A DNA stretch of 64,000 nt, from positions 92,819 through 156,818 of the forward strand of contig NZ_JARZFX010000007.1 of assembly GCF_036026595.1 (NCBI RefSeq). The letters are read 5' to 3'. A program made the position numbers and the translations under genes. Below, one piece after another: positions 1-8,001 of this stretch. The stretch is from Virgibacillus_P tibetensis. GTDB lineage: Bacteria > Bacillota > Bacilli > Bacillales > Amphibacillaceae. The notes below the pieces were generated by a model. The model made no database searches, had not been told where the DNA came from, and was given only the letters and a program-made list of their open reading frames with translations. How positions within the stretch are numbered: position 1 is the first letter of the stretch; every line of letters begins with the position of its first letter.

Positions 1-381
1 CCCAACCAAGGCTATAAGAACTTGAAGTAGAACTTGAATGGAAACTGCAACATCAGTATCGGTTGTAGTTACTGTTACTCCCTCAGAACCTTCAACTACA
101 ATTAACTGTTTATTGGACTGATCCACTTTTGAATAACTCATAAGCTCTTCAGTAATTTTAGATGCTCGTGCATCATCTTCAATGGAGATATTGATTACGA
201 TAGCAATAGCTACCTGGAGAGCAGCCTGCAATGAAACAGCTACTTGTGTGTCCGTGGTATCAACCGTAACGTCTTTGGAATCAATAACGAAGATTGCTTC
301 CTTCGAAGATTGCTCCAGCTTTGAAATCTGATTAGCAAACTGGCTTACTTTATTTGAATATTTTGTTGTGTTATTACTCAT
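1..381 (-). CDS. Spore coat protein X/V family (CotX-like), 3' end cut by window edge
   Basis: Structural protein of the spore coat, in the family of CotX and CotV from the insoluble coat/crust fraction. The 127 codons visible hold the family's two-fold repeat: a first unit around residues 30-65 (IDSKDVTVDTTDTQVAVSLQ, then an Ala/Val/Ile-rich stretch) and a second around residues 95-127 (VEGSEGVTVTTTDTDVAVSI, then the same type of stretch). The frame is open to base 1, so the C-terminus lies outside the window. The ATG at 381 is preceded by AAGGAGGGA at good distance. A second small gene lies just upstream on the same strand, which resembles the clustered layout of cotVWXYZ. Family assignment is firm; which paralogue it is cannot be said. 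Confidence 0.85.
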   Translation of the reverse strand, partial: MSNNTTKYSNKVSQFANQISKLEQSSKEAIFVIDSKDVTVDTTDTQVAVSLQAALQVAIAIVINISIEDDARASKITEELMSYSKVDQSNKQLIVVEGSEGVTVTTTDTDVAVSIQVLLQVLIALVG

Positions 382-399
382 AAATATCCCTCCTTAAAT

Positions 400-684
400 T
401 TACTTTTTATTTCTTTGGATTTTGTCAAATCTTCTCCGCAGAGATTCTGGTGTAGGAGCTATTATTTTTCCATTCTTATTACGTGTATCATTTAAAAAAG
501 CTTCTGCTTGTGTTTGGAGATTTCTGACTGAATCAGCAAGCTCCGTTTTTTCGGTATTAGAAAGTTTTCTAAGTTTATTACTCTCCTTAGAAATATTGTA
601 TTTGTTTAATAAGTCAGATACATGCATGTTAATCAAACTCTTTGATATTTCGTTTAAGTTGCCGTTCAAGTTCTCTTTTGTCAT
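400..684 (-). CDS. Small charged protein upstream of CotX-like gene, possible spore coat partner (CotW-like)
   Basis: A 94-residue, Lys/Asn/Ser-rich soluble protein without signal peptide or membrane segment; the middle (about residues 20-60) looks helical. I do not recognise a domain. It ends 18 bases before the start of the CotX-like gene on the same strand, so the two are probably co-transcribed; by analogy with cotW next to cotX it may be a coat protein, which is inference from position. The upstream ATG at 690 lies only 2-3 bases from the AAGGAG motif (691-700 region), while the ATG at 684 is properly spaced, so 684 is preferred. Confidence 0.6.
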   Translation of the reverse strand: MTKENLNGNLNEISKSLINMHVSDLLNKYNISKESNKLRKLSNTEKTELADSVRNLQTQAEAFLNDTRNKNGKIIAPTPESLRRRFDKIQRNKK

Positions 685-717
685 AGTCATCTCTCCTTTC
701 TGAGGTCATAGGATACT

Positions 718-1017
718 ATATAGAATTAGTCTATATCGGGCAGGGCGTTTACCGTGGTTATAAAGAAAATGGGTATTTGTGCAATAGAACACTATTTTAA
801 TGAGAAAATACTGTAGGCGTACAGTCGGATTTTTTACTGCATAATTTTTATAAAAAACCTGTAAATTACTTGCATTTTTTTTTGGATAAGGTTAAAGTTA
901 TAAGAGCAAAAGAAAATTGAAATTTGAATAATACCTTTACGATCTCTTATCAAAGTGGTGTAAAAGTATTTAAGATTCAATTGCTTTGCACGATATTTGT
1001 ATAAGGAGGTCATTTAA
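718..1017. other. Intergenic region with leader of the cold-shock gene
   Basis: About 300 bases between the coat genes (leftward) and the cold-shock gene (rightward). It is AT-rich and has no credible ORF. The right two thirds probably hold the promoter and a 5' leader of a little over 100 nt for the cold-shock gene; no other element is recognised. Confidence 0.5.
870..898 (+). promoter_or_regulatory. Candidate sigma-A promoter of cold-shock gene
   Basis: TTGCAT (870-875), 17-base spacer, TAAAGT (893-898). Transcription would start near 905 and give a leader of about 110 nt, the length range known for thermosensing csp leaders. The -10 is imperfect, so this is only a candidate. Confidence 0.35.
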
Positions 1018-1215
1018 ATGACTGGTAAAGTAAAATGGTTTAACGCAGAAAAAGGCTTCGGTTTCATCGAACGTGAAGATGGGGACGATGTATTCGTACA
1101 TTTCTCAGCTATTCAATCAGAAGGTTTCAAAACTCTTGAAGAAGGTCAAGAAGTTGAGTTTGAAATCGTTGAAGGTAACCGTGGACCACAAGCAGCTAAT
1201 GTAACTCGTCTATAA
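1018..1215 (+). CDS. Cold-shock protein, CspA/CspB family
   Basis: A 65-residue single cold-shock domain (five-stranded OB fold) that binds single-stranded RNA/DNA and acts as an RNA chaperone during cold shock and stationary phase. RNP1 is KGFGFI (residues 12-17) and RNP2 is VFVHF (25-29); the C-terminus GPQAANVTRL is typical of Bacillus CspB/CspC/CspD. The ATG follows AAGGAGGT at ideal spacing. It is a single-gene unit with a long AT-rich leader and a strong terminator directly after the stop. Whether it corresponds to CspB, CspC or CspD cannot be told from sequence. Confidence 0.95.
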   Translation: MTGKVKWFNAEKGFGFIEREDGDDVFVHFSAIQSEGFKTLEEGQEVEFEIVEGNRGPQAANVTRL

Positions 1216-1225
1216 TAGAGAATAT

Positions 1226-1261
1226 AAAAGGTTTATCTCATGTTGAGATAAACCTTTTTTT
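1226..1261 (+). terminator. Rho-independent terminator after cold-shock gene
   Basis: A 15-bp perfect stem (1226-1240 with 1244-1258) closed by the 3-nt loop TGT and followed by a T run, starting 11 bases after the stop codon. Confidence 0.9.
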
Positions 1262-1333
1262 GGTTATGAAGGATTAACTTAAACCTATGTCGAAATCTTA
1301 GGTTAGCTATGTATTAGAAGTGGAGGCAGCGCA

Positions 1334-2020
1334 ATGAAATCATTTAATTGGAAGAAAGAATCAGAATCCCAGTGGGACAGCAGGGCGGCCTTTTGGAATG
1401 AACGAAGTAAAAGCATGTGGGATAGTGGTAGTAGGAAGGACATTGTACCTTTTATTGAAAAGAATCTTAAAAAAGGCAGCGGAATTCTCGATGTAGGGTG
1501 TGGGGATGGGTATGGTTCCCTCAGGCTGCATTTGGCAGGTTACAGTGTTACAGGTGTGGATCTTTCCAGTGAAATGATTACCCGTGCCCAGCAGCAATTA
1601 GCAGAAGAGGAAATTACGTTTTCACAAAGTGATATAGGTTCCTTGCCATTTGAAGATAACAGTTTTGATGGAATTATGGCCATTAACGTACTTGAATGGA
1701 CGGAAGTGCCTTACGAAGCCATAAACGAAGTGAAACGAGTCTTAAGAAAAGACGGTTTTCTGTTTGTGGGGTTGCTTGGTCCTACGGCAGGTCCAAGAAC
1801 TACTAGTTACCCACGCGTATATGGAGAAAAGTCGATTGCAAATACCATGATGCCATGGGAATTTCAAAAACTTGCTTCTGAAAACGGGCTGGATTATGTT
1901 GATGGATTTGGTGTATATAAAGAAGGTGTTAAAGAGCATCATTATAAAGACTTGCCAATGGAGTTAAGGCAGGCATTAACGTTTATGTGGGTTTTTATGC
2001 TGCGAAAAGTAGGTGAATAA
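1334..2020 (+). CDS. Class I SAM-dependent methyltransferase
   Basis: A 228-residue soluble enzyme of the Methyltransf_11 type. Motif I is ILDVGCGDGYGS (about residues 50-61), followed by the acidic end of strand beta-2 in VTGVDLSSEMI (about 72-82) and the post-I/motif II region MAINVLEW (about 115-122). These make up the AdoMet-binding Rossmann fold; the acceptor substrate is unknown. The ATG has GGAGG ahead. The next gene starts 2 bases after this stop, so they form a two-gene operon. Small-molecule rather than nucleic-acid methylation is likely from the fold type, but this is inference. Confidence 0.85.
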   Translation: MKSFNWKKESESQWDSRAAFWNERSKSMWDSGSRKDIVPFIEKNLKKGSGILDVGCGDGYGSLRLHLAGYSVTGVDLSSEMITRAQQQLAEEEITFSQSDIGSLPFEDNSFDGIMAINVLEWTEVPYEAINEVKRVLRKDGFLFVGLLGPTAGPRTTSYPRVYGEKSIANTMMPWEFQKLASENGLDYVDGFGVYKEGVKEHHYKDLPMELRQALTFMWVFMLRKVGE

Positions 2021-2021
2021 T

Positions 2022-2324
2022 ATGGATAAAAGTGAAATGGAAAGACAGATAATAGAAAACTACCAAAAAGATGAAAAGATGATGATTTTAATCTATGCGC
2101 AGTGGTGCATTAATAATGATATTGATCCAGGGACGTTGTACAAAAATGCTTACCCGAATCAAATAAATAATAATGCGCTAACAGAAGCCCTGGAATTAAC
2201 TGTGCCAGCAAAAGATTCCGATGAGATATCCGATTTGGCAGTGCTGAATGTGCTGCAATTATTCGGAAATGATGATTTGGCTTTCCTTGTACAAGGAGAA
2301 ATAGAAAAAAGAAAAAATAAATAG
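2022..2324 (+). CDS. Hypothetical acidic protein co-transcribed with methyltransferase
   Basis: About 100 residues, acidic, mostly helical by appearance, no signal peptide or membrane segment, no domain recognised. A GTG at 2013 in frame would overlap the methyltransferase, but AGGTGA (2011-2016) sits 5 bases before the ATG at 2022, which is therefore preferred. It is translationally coupled or nearly so to the preceding methyltransferase gene, and a role linked to that enzyme is only inferred from position. Confidence 0.7.
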   Translation: MDKSEMERQIIENYQKDEKMMILIYAQWCINNDIDPGTLYKNAYPNQINNNALTEALELTVPAKDSDEISDLAVLNVLQLFGNDDLAFLVQGEIEKRKNK

Positions 2325-2359
2325 ATGCTGAACATTAGTAACCAGAGCATGAGGCTAAG

Positions 2360-2394
2360 TGAATCGAGCGAATAACAATTCTGCGCTCGATTCA
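2360..2394. terminator. Hairpin between convergent genes
   Basis: An 11-bp perfect stem (2360-2370 with 2384-2394) between the convergent hypothetical gene and the dehydrogenase gene. It has no good T tract on either side, so termination is likely but not certain. Confidence 0.5.
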
Positions 2395-2419
2395 TTAACT
2401 CATATTACCAAGTCCTTAC

Positions 2420-3295
2420 TTAGCTTGAAAAAAGTTTAATTAGCGCCTGTGTGCCGCTGTCATTTTCACCGTTTTCTGCAAGTTCCTTATATAGTTCTAA
2501 TGAAAGTGAAAGACCGGGTGTTGTTAGTTCCATTTCTTCTGCGGATTCAAGTGCGATCGTCATATCTTTAATGAAATGTTTCACATAAAAACCCGGCGCA
2601 TAATCGCCTTGAATCATCCGTGGCCCAAGATTGGATAATGACCAGCTTCCGGCAGCACCTGTTGTAATACTTTTTAATACACGTTCAGGGTCTAGACCGG
2701 CTTTTTTTGCATAAAGAATGGCTTCACAAACGCCGATCATATTCGAGGCTATTGTAATCTGATTGGCTAACTTTGTATGCTGACCAGCACCTGCATTACC
2801 TTGTAAAAGTATATTGTGGCCAACAACTTCAAATATAGGCAAGATGGTATCAAAGGTTTGCTGATCACCACCCGCCATTATGGCTAGAGTGCCATTTCGA
2901 GCGCCGACATCTCCACCTGAAACAGGTGCATCAAGCGCATAAATACCCTTATGATGTGCTTGGTTAAAGATGTCTATTGCTAAGGATGGACTGGAAGTTG
3001 TCATGTCAATTACATAGGTACCGGGTTTAGCATTCTCCAGAATGCCGTTTTCTCCAAAGTATACCGCCTCGACATCAGATGGATAACCTACCATCGTAAT
3101 TATCACTTCAGCTGATTGGGATAATTCGGCAACAGAATTCCTCCAGGTTGCGCCATTATTTATTAGTTCCTCAGCTTTTTGCTTCGTCCTTGTATGAATG
3201 CTTATGGAATAGCCAGCATGGATTAAATTTAATATCATGCTTTTTCCCATAACGCCAGTTCCTATGAAACCGATTTTAGTTTTGTTTGTTACCAT
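2420..3295 (-). CDS. NAD(P)-dependent 3-hydroxyisobutyrate dehydrogenase-family oxidoreductase (YkwC-like)
   Basis: A 291-residue beta-hydroxyacid dehydrogenase. The N-terminal Rossmann domain carries the dinucleotide motif GFIGTGVMGKSM (about residues 9-20); the substrate-binding motif DAPVSGGDVGARNGTL lies near residues 122-137, and the catalytic lysine sits in GAGQHTKLANQ (about 168-178, K174). The C-terminal half is the all-helical dimerisation domain. Length and motifs match B. subtilis YkwC. The physiological substrate (hydroxyisobutyrate, tartronate semialdehyde or another small hydroxyacid) is not determined by the sequence. The ATG follows AAAGGGGG. It is a single gene, convergent with the preceding operon. 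Confidence 0.85.
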   Translation of the reverse strand: MVTNKTKIGFIGTGVMGKSMILNLIHAGYSISIHTRTKQKAEELINNGATWRNSVAELSQSAEVIITMVGYPSDVEAVYFGENGILENAKPGTYVIDMTTSSPSLAIDIFNQAHHKGIYALDAPVSGGDVGARNGTLAIMAGGDQQTFDTILPIFEVVGHNILLQGNAGAGQHTKLANQITIASNMIGVCEAILYAKKAGLDPERVLKSITTGAAGSWSLSNLGPRMIQGDYAPGFYVKHFIKDMTIALESAEEMELTTPGLSLSLELYKELAENGENDSGTQALIKLFSS

Positions 3296-3475
3296 GGAAT
3301 ATTCCCCCTTTCTATTCTAGTTCTAAATTCGACAGAATCTTCCTTAATTCCTTCCTGATATAAAAATACATCTGAATTACGCGTATTCGAAATGATAAAA
3401 ATAGTTAAAAAGTGTACAATAATCAATATCAATTTGGGGTCAATGAACTCAGGATTACAGGGAGTGTAGTGGAAA

Positions 3476-3922
3476 ATGAAATGGCATATAAAGTCATTTA
3501 ACGAGTTAACAAATGAGGAATTATATCAGCTGATAAAAGCGCGAATCGATGTGTTTGTAGTGGAACAAACGTGTGCTTATCCTGAATTAGATAATTATGA
3601 TCAACAGTCCATTCATTATTTTTTGACAATTAATGATGAGGTTGCAGCCAATGTCCGTATACTTCCAGCCAACAGTAAATATGCTGAACCTTCAATTGGC
3701 AGAGTTATGGTAGTAAAAAAGTACCGGAGAAAAGGTTATGCCAAGCAAATTATGCAAAAAGCAATTTCCTATGTAACAACGGATTGGGGTCAGGACAAAA
3801 TTAAGATTCAGGCACAGGTCTACCTCAAAGAGTTCTATAAAGACTTGGGATTCAAACAAGTCTCGGACAGCTATCTGGAGGATAACATTCTTCATATTGA
3901 CATGATTTGGGAGAGAAAATAA
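3476..3922 (+). CDS. GNAT-family N-acetyltransferase, ElaA type
   Basis: A 148-residue acetyltransferase of the ElaA subfamily. The N-terminal motif LIKARIDVFVVEQTCAYPELD (about residues 20-40) is the ElaA signature, and the acetyl-CoA pyrophosphate loop is present as VVKKYRRKGYAKQIM (about 78-92), i.e. the RxxGxA pattern. ElaA proteins are small cytoplasmic enzymes whose in vivo acceptor is unknown. The gene stands alone with its own promoter region upstream; no operon partner. Confidence 0.85.
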   Translation: MKWHIKSFNELTNEELYQLIKARIDVFVVEQTCAYPELDNYDQQSIHYFLTINDEVAANVRILPANSKYAEPSIGRVMVVKKYRRKGYAKQIMQKAISYVTTDWGQDKIKIQAQVYLKEFYKDLGFKQVSDSYLEDNILHIDMIWERK

Positions 3923-3992
3923 AGAATCATATTAAAGGTTTTACACATAGTATAATTATTAATTAGTATCAATAAATTGGAGGATGATCTTC

Positions 3993-4676
3993 ATGATCAG
4001 AAGCGAGCAATTATCGCACTTTAAAGCTGTATTACTAGAACGCCAAACAGAATTAATAAATCATGTTCAGGACCATTTTGGTATGACTCGTGAACTGGTT
4101 AAAGAGTCAATGAGTGAGCTTTCCAATTACGATAACCATCCTGCAGACATGGGTACAGAATTATTCGAAAGAGAAAAGGATATTGCTTTAAACGAACATG
4201 CTGAAAAAGAGCTGGAAGAGATCAATGAATCACTTCATGCCATCGAAGAAGGGACCTATGGTATATGCAGTAAATGTGGGGAAGATATACCTTATGATCG
4301 TTTGATGGCAGTGCCCACAGCAGATCGTTGCGTGGAACATGCTGCGGATAATACATTTGAACAGAGTCGAACAGTTGAAGAAGAAGTCTTCAGCCCGAAT
4401 ATAAATCCCGATGAAGTAACAGCAGAAGAACAAGTAAATTATGATGCTGAGGACGCCTGGCAGGAGGTAAGTCGCTATGGTACTTCTGATACACCATCAG
4501 ATTTATATGGAGACCAGGATCATTATAATGAAATGTATCCCAATAGTGAAGAAAATGTAGGAAATGCAGAAGATTTAGAGGGGTTTTTGGCTGCAGATCG
4601 AGATGGTAAATTTCAAGGCGTTATGCCAAATCATACTAAATACGAGGAAGATTATGAAAGTAATCAGGAGGATTAG
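3993..4676 (+). CDS. yteA: YteA-family protein with TraR/DksA-type zinc finger
   Basis: A 227-residue acidic protein. A helical N-terminal part (about residues 1-80) leads into a DksA/TraR-type zinc finger, CSKCGEDIPYDRLMAVP (starting near 92), whose fourth ligand position is CVEH, so the usual fourth Cys is replaced by His. The acidic C-terminal tail of about 110 residues is typical of the YteA family of Bacillaceae, linked to sporulating cells; its target is unknown. DksA relatives act on RNA polymerase, but that function is not shown for this family. TTGGAGG (3977-3983) places the start at the ATG at 3993 rather than at 3984, which abuts the ribosome binding site. Confidence 0.85.
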   Translation: MIRSEQLSHFKAVLLERQTELINHVQDHFGMTRELVKESMSELSNYDNHPADMGTELFEREKDIALNEHAEKELEEINESLHAIEEGTYGICSKCGEDIPYDRLMAVPTADRCVEHAADNTFEQSRTVEEEVFSPNINPDEVTAEEQVNYDAEDAWQEVSRYGTSDTPSDLYGDQDHYNEMYPNSEENVGNAEDLEGFLAADRDGKFQGVMPNHTKYEEDYESNQED

Positions 4677-4680
4677 TTAA

Positions 4681-4720
4681 ACAGGAGTACGTTCACAAGA
4701 ACTGTAGGTACTCCTGTTCT
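4681..4720. terminator. Terminator-like hairpin between convergent genes
   Basis: A 10-bp perfect stem, ACAGGAGTAC (4681-4690) with GTACTCCTGT (4708-4717), right after the yteA-like gene; the T tract is poor. Confidence 0.6.
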
Positions 4721-4754
4721 TAGAGGTTGGTGAAACCTATAATACGAGCTAGAT

Positions 4755-5552
4755 TCAGAAACTGCCCAGGAAACCGTCCATCATACCCCCCATAAAGACG
4801 CCGAAGATATTCTGTACCAGGAATCCCGCTATAATTAATGAAACAATATAAATTCCAAGTAACACATAAATTCGATCAAATCCAGCTGCAGGCTGTTCCA
4901 AAAGTATAAAAGTTGGTACTAGCAACAAGGGACCTACCAGGCTTAAGATTAAGATTGTTCCAGCTAACGGAAGACCAATAACACTGAATATGCCTCCAAT
5001 CACTGATAAAACTAAAAAAGGAACAGAATATGCACCAAATTTAGCTAAAACATCTTTAAAAGAAACAGCTTGAGCTGCAAACTTAGTACCTCCAAAAGTT
5101 AGTCCTGCTAATAAGGCAAATAAAAGAATAAATTGCAGTAATGGTAAAATGAAGCTATCAAAAAAGGAGATTTGGAAAATTACACTCATTTCTCTACTGG
5201 CTAAATGAATGCCTAATGCGTAAAGAACAGAAAAAATAACCATAGTAGCAATGCCAGAAATCATATTCGTGCCATTCGACTTATGAGCTTCGCTCGGTTT
5301 CTTTAGCGTATTAAAAAAATAGTTGCCAAATTTAAATACCTCACTTTTTAGATTATCAACGGTATCGTTTGATTTTGATTGATCTTTTTCTGTTGTCTGT
5401 TGAGTTTCTGTCCCTGATAATGATTCAGGTCTAACCTTGCTGTCCTCCGTTTGACTGGCAGCTGCAGCTTCAGATTCAGCTGATAATACTGCACCGCAAT
5501 TTGTACAAAACTTCGCATTCTCCGTATGTTGTCCGCAATTAGGACATATCAT
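4755..5552 (-). CDS. Zinc-ribbon membrane protein with Yip1-like domain
   Basis: A 265-residue protein. The first 20 residues form a zinc ribbon with two CxxC knuckles (CPNCGQ and CTNCGA). A low-complexity acidic/Gln/Ser linker (about 25-70) follows, then at least five hydrophobic segments from about residue 100 to the end, resembling the YIP1 family of integral membrane proteins. Such proteins are common in Bacilli; their role is unknown. The zinc ribbon faces the cytoplasm if the usual topology holds. The ATG is followed at once by the ribbon, which supports the start. It is a single gene in convergent position with yteA. Confidence 0.75.
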   Translation of the reverse strand: MICPNCGQHTENAKFCTNCGAVLSAESEAAAASQTEDSKVRPESLSGTETQQTTEKDQSKSNDTVDNLKSEVFKFGNYFFNTLKKPSEAHKSNGTNMISGIATMVIFSVLYALGIHLASREMSVIFQISFFDSFILPLLQFILLFALLAGLTFGGTKFAAQAVSFKDVLAKFGAYSVPFLVLSVIGGIFSVIGLPLAGTILILSLVGPLLLVPTFILLEQPAAGFDRIYVLLGIYIVSLIIAGFLVQNIFGVFMGGMMDGFLGSF

Positions 5553-5704
5553 GTAACCACTCCTCTATACTATTTAAGATAGTATTTTTTACTATCCTTT
5601 TCGTATTCCTATTCGACACAAGTCTATAAAATCCCTGTTTATATGCAATATTTTAATAAATACTTAAAATTACCGGTAGTGTACTTAATAAATTTTACGA
5701 TAGA

Positions 5705-5737
5705 AAATAAAAAAAGAAGGGAAACTTTTCCCTTCTT
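5705..5737 (-). terminator. Terminator of htrA
   Basis: On the minus strand, an 11-bp stem (5727-5737 with 5714-5724) is followed by a run of Ts (As on the plus strand, 5705-5715), about 40 bases after the htrA stop. Confidence 0.85.
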
Positions 5738-5778
5738 CAAGTTAATAATGAGTAATATTTGGTGAGCTAATTAAGAAT

Positions 5779-7038
5779 TTAATCCTGCTTTTGCAGCTCG
5801 AGGCTAACTTTTTCCGGTTCACCGTTCCGATAAAACTCTAACTGAATATCGTCACCTATGTTGGTTTCTGAATATAGAAACTTTCTTAATTCGAGTATTG
5901 AAGTAATTTCATTATCATTAATTTTAGTTATCACATCAAATTGTTGCAGTCCGGCTTTTTCAGCGGCTGAACCAGCTTGAACTTCTGCGACTACCATTCC
6001 ACCTGCCAAATCATCCGGCAGGTTAATTTCATTTCGGTATTGAGGCGGAACTTGGTTAATAGGGGCAGTACTAATTCCAATTAATGGTCTTTCAATTTCC
6101 CCATTCGTTTCCAGTTGCTCCATTATGGGTAATGCAGCGTTAACAGGAATTGCAAAGCCAATCCCCTCTACCTCTTGCTGGGCAACCTTCATTGAGTTAA
6201 TTCCAATTACCTCACCCTTTGAATTCACTAATGCCCCGCCACTGTTACCCGGGTTTATAGCAGCATCTGTCTGAATTACTTCAGTAATCCAGTCGGGCTG
6301 TCGGTCTCCATTTGTATCCACGCTAATAGATCGATTCAACCCACTGATGATACCCTTTGTCACTGTATTCGCAAAATCCAGACCTAAAGGATTTCCAATA
6401 GCCGCAACTGTTTCGCCAACGAGTAAATCTTCAGATGAACCCATGGTTGCTACAGTATTAATTTTATCTCCATCCACTTCCAAAACGGCTAAATCCGTAA
6501 GAGGATCAGTTCCTAAAACAGTTGCTTGGATCCGTTCATCATTATTCAGTGCAATTTCGACTTCTTTTGCCCCATCAACAACATGTTGGTTCGTGACAAC
6601 GTAGGCTTTGTTGTTCTCCTTTTTATAGATAATACCTGAACCTGAGCCTTGTTCCTCGCTTTGAGTCCAGACACTCTGTTGCTGAAGATTTATAACACCT
6701 ACGACTGCCTCGGATACTTCAGCAATATTACTTGCTAGCTCTGCATTATCTGACGCTAGAGTCCTCACCATATCCGGAGTCGTATTTTCCTGTGTTGAAG
6801 CAGATGTATTCGATGAATGCTGAAGTGGTAAAATATTCGCTGTCATTAACAAAACAATTATACTGGCTGATATTACTCCACCAACAATACCGGCCAGTAG
6901 AATATGCAGTCCTGATTTGCTTTTATAGTTTTTTTTAATTTTGGTTGAATTGCTGTGAATGGATTCTTCTAAAGGGATTGAATTATTTTCTTCAGAACGG
7001 TTCTGTGTATCACCATACTTATTCTCATTATTTTCCAT
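5779..7038 (-). CDS. htrA: HtrA/DegP-family membrane-anchored serine protease
   Basis: A quality-control protease on the outer face of the membrane that degrades misfolded secreted proteins. From the ATG at 7038 (GGGCGG ahead; an in-frame ATG at 7062 lacks such a site) the protein has 419 residues: a cytoplasmic Ser/Asn-rich tail (1-40), one membrane segment (about 43-66), a trypsin-like domain with catalytic His152 (TNQHVVDGA), Asp182 (TDLAVLEVD) and Ser266 (NPGNSGGAL), and a C-terminal PDZ domain (about 310-410). This matches B. subtilis HtrA/HtrB/HtrC. It is divergent from a CssR/CssS-like pair, the arrangement of htrB-cssRS in B. subtilis, where CssRS activates htrA and htrB on secretion stress; the same control is likely here. 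Confidence 0.92.
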   Translation of the reverse strand: MENNENKYGDTQNRSEENNSIPLEESIHSNSTKIKKNYKSKSGLHILLAGIVGGVISASIIVLLMTANILPLQHSSNTSASTQENTTPDMVRTLASDNAELASNIAEVSEAVVGVINLQQQSVWTQSEEQGSGSGIIYKKENNKAYVVTNQHVVDGAKEVEIALNNDERIQATVLGTDPLTDLAVLEVDGDKINTVATMGSSEDLLVGETVAAIGNPLGLDFANTVTKGIISGLNRSISVDTNGDRQPDWITEVIQTDAAINPGNSGGALVNSKGEVIGINSMKVAQQEVEGIGFAIPVNAALPIMEQLETNGEIERPLIGISTAPINQVPPQYRNEINLPDDLAGGMVVAEVQAGSAAEKAGLQQFDVITKINDNEITSILELRKFLYSETNIGDDIQLEFYRNGEPEKVSLELQKQD

Positions 7039-7163
7039 ACTATGACCGCCCTTCCTTTCCAATGTTTTTAACCAGCAATAACGGGCAGCAGACTTACCAT
7101 TGCATTTTTTTCAAGGGGTATAGAGGGGGTGCTCAAGCAGTCTGCTCCCGATAAGGCCATCAA

Positions 7164-7210
7164 AGTTAAGAGTTATTCGGATACGTGGGATCGCGTAGAA
7201 TAACTTAACT
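7164..7210. repeat. Imperfect inverted repeat
   Basis: AGTTAAGAGTTATTC (7164-7178) pairs with GAATAACTTAACT (7198-7210) with a two-base bulge; the loop itself contains TACG/CGTA. There is no T tract, so it is not an obvious terminator. It may be an end of an inserted element or a regulatory structure. Confidence 0.5.
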
Positions 7211-7600
7211 GTAGGTTATATTTTATAGCTAGATAAAGGGATAAATTTGGTATAAGTGTGGAAGAATTGTGTAAAAAAACGTATTAGTGTTCACATTCAG
7301 TGACTTATGTAAAAATATATATAATCACTCAGCTTTCGCAAGCTTGAAATTGATAAATAGACTTGAAAGAATTAGCAAGGCTGGAGAACACTGCTCACGT
7401 CGTCTTTTAATTGGAATTAACTGTTCTTGTTTGATGCTCTAAGCAGTGTGGATACACATAAAATTTCTCTAATAAAGCTATTGCGGTTACTCGTCCCACC
7501 GAAAAGAAATGTTGTTTTCTACACAAAACATATATAAGACGAAGTAACTTGTCACTGGAATAGCTAACCGCTCTGGAAATATACTTCGCTCAAAGAGGTG

Positions 7601-7722
7601 ATCGCTGAATAAACCGGGGTGAACGCGGGATTAAGTGAAGCAATCGCTGAATAAATCGGTCCGAACGCTGAATAAACCAAGCCGAACGCGCGATTAAGTG
7701 AAGTAATCGCTGAATGAAAGTA
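7601..7722. repeat. Iterated short repeat with CGCTGAATAAA core
   Basis: The core CGCTGAATAAAYC starts at 7603, 7645 and 7666, with a degenerate copy (CGCTGAATGAAAG) at 7708. ATTAAGTGAAG occurs at 7630 and 7693, 63 bases apart. GAACGC sits between the cores several times. The array is a nested tandem repeat and not coding. Confidence 0.75.
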
Positions 7723-7739
7723 GGTGCAGCGGTCATGAC

Positions 7740-7858
7740 AAATCGGTCGACTCGTGCTTAGAACAGCACGTGTCTGAAGACCCCGCAGCGGTGGCCTTCC
7801 GCGAGGAGGCTGAAGCGTTGCCCGCGGAAAGCGACTGCCTGAAGTGGAAATCAACGTC
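7740..7858. repeat. GC-rich dispersed-type intergenic element
   Basis: A stretch far richer in GC than its surroundings. Read on the minus strand it has the order GCTTTCCGCGGGC, GCCTCCTCGCGGAAGG, CTGCGGGGTCTTC, CGTGCTGTTC, which resembles the dispersed GC-rich elements commonly seen between genes in Bacillaceae. The resemblance is from memory and untested. Confidence 0.55.
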
Positions 7859-8001
7859 GATGTTACGTCGCACTTTATATCTAATGCGATGATAAAAAGT
7901 AACGTAAAGACTTGGGTTCTAAGTCTAATCCAACTAACTGTTTGAACATATTTCAGTGGTGCGAAAGTTGAGTAATCATATTAGCGAAAAAGGTGATTTT
8001 G

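Larger units (their letters stand above)
7063..7992. other. Repeat-rich 0.9-kb intergenic region between htrA and cssR
   Basis: It holds the divergent promoters of htrA and cssR, an imperfect inverted repeat at 7164-7210, an iterated short repeat at 7601-7722 and a GC-rich element at about 7740-7858. A 96-codon minus-strand ORF at 7564-7854 only translates these repeats and is not called as a gene. Confidence 0.7.

Noticed and set aside
422..703. 93-codon plus-strand ORF
   Set aside because: Exact antisense of the small coat-linked gene, which has the better ribosome binding site and neighbour context.
7564..7854. 96-codon minus-strand ORF with periodic peptide
   Set aside because: It only translates the tandem and GC-rich repeats; no ribosome binding site and Arg/Pro-rich start coded by the GC-rich element.
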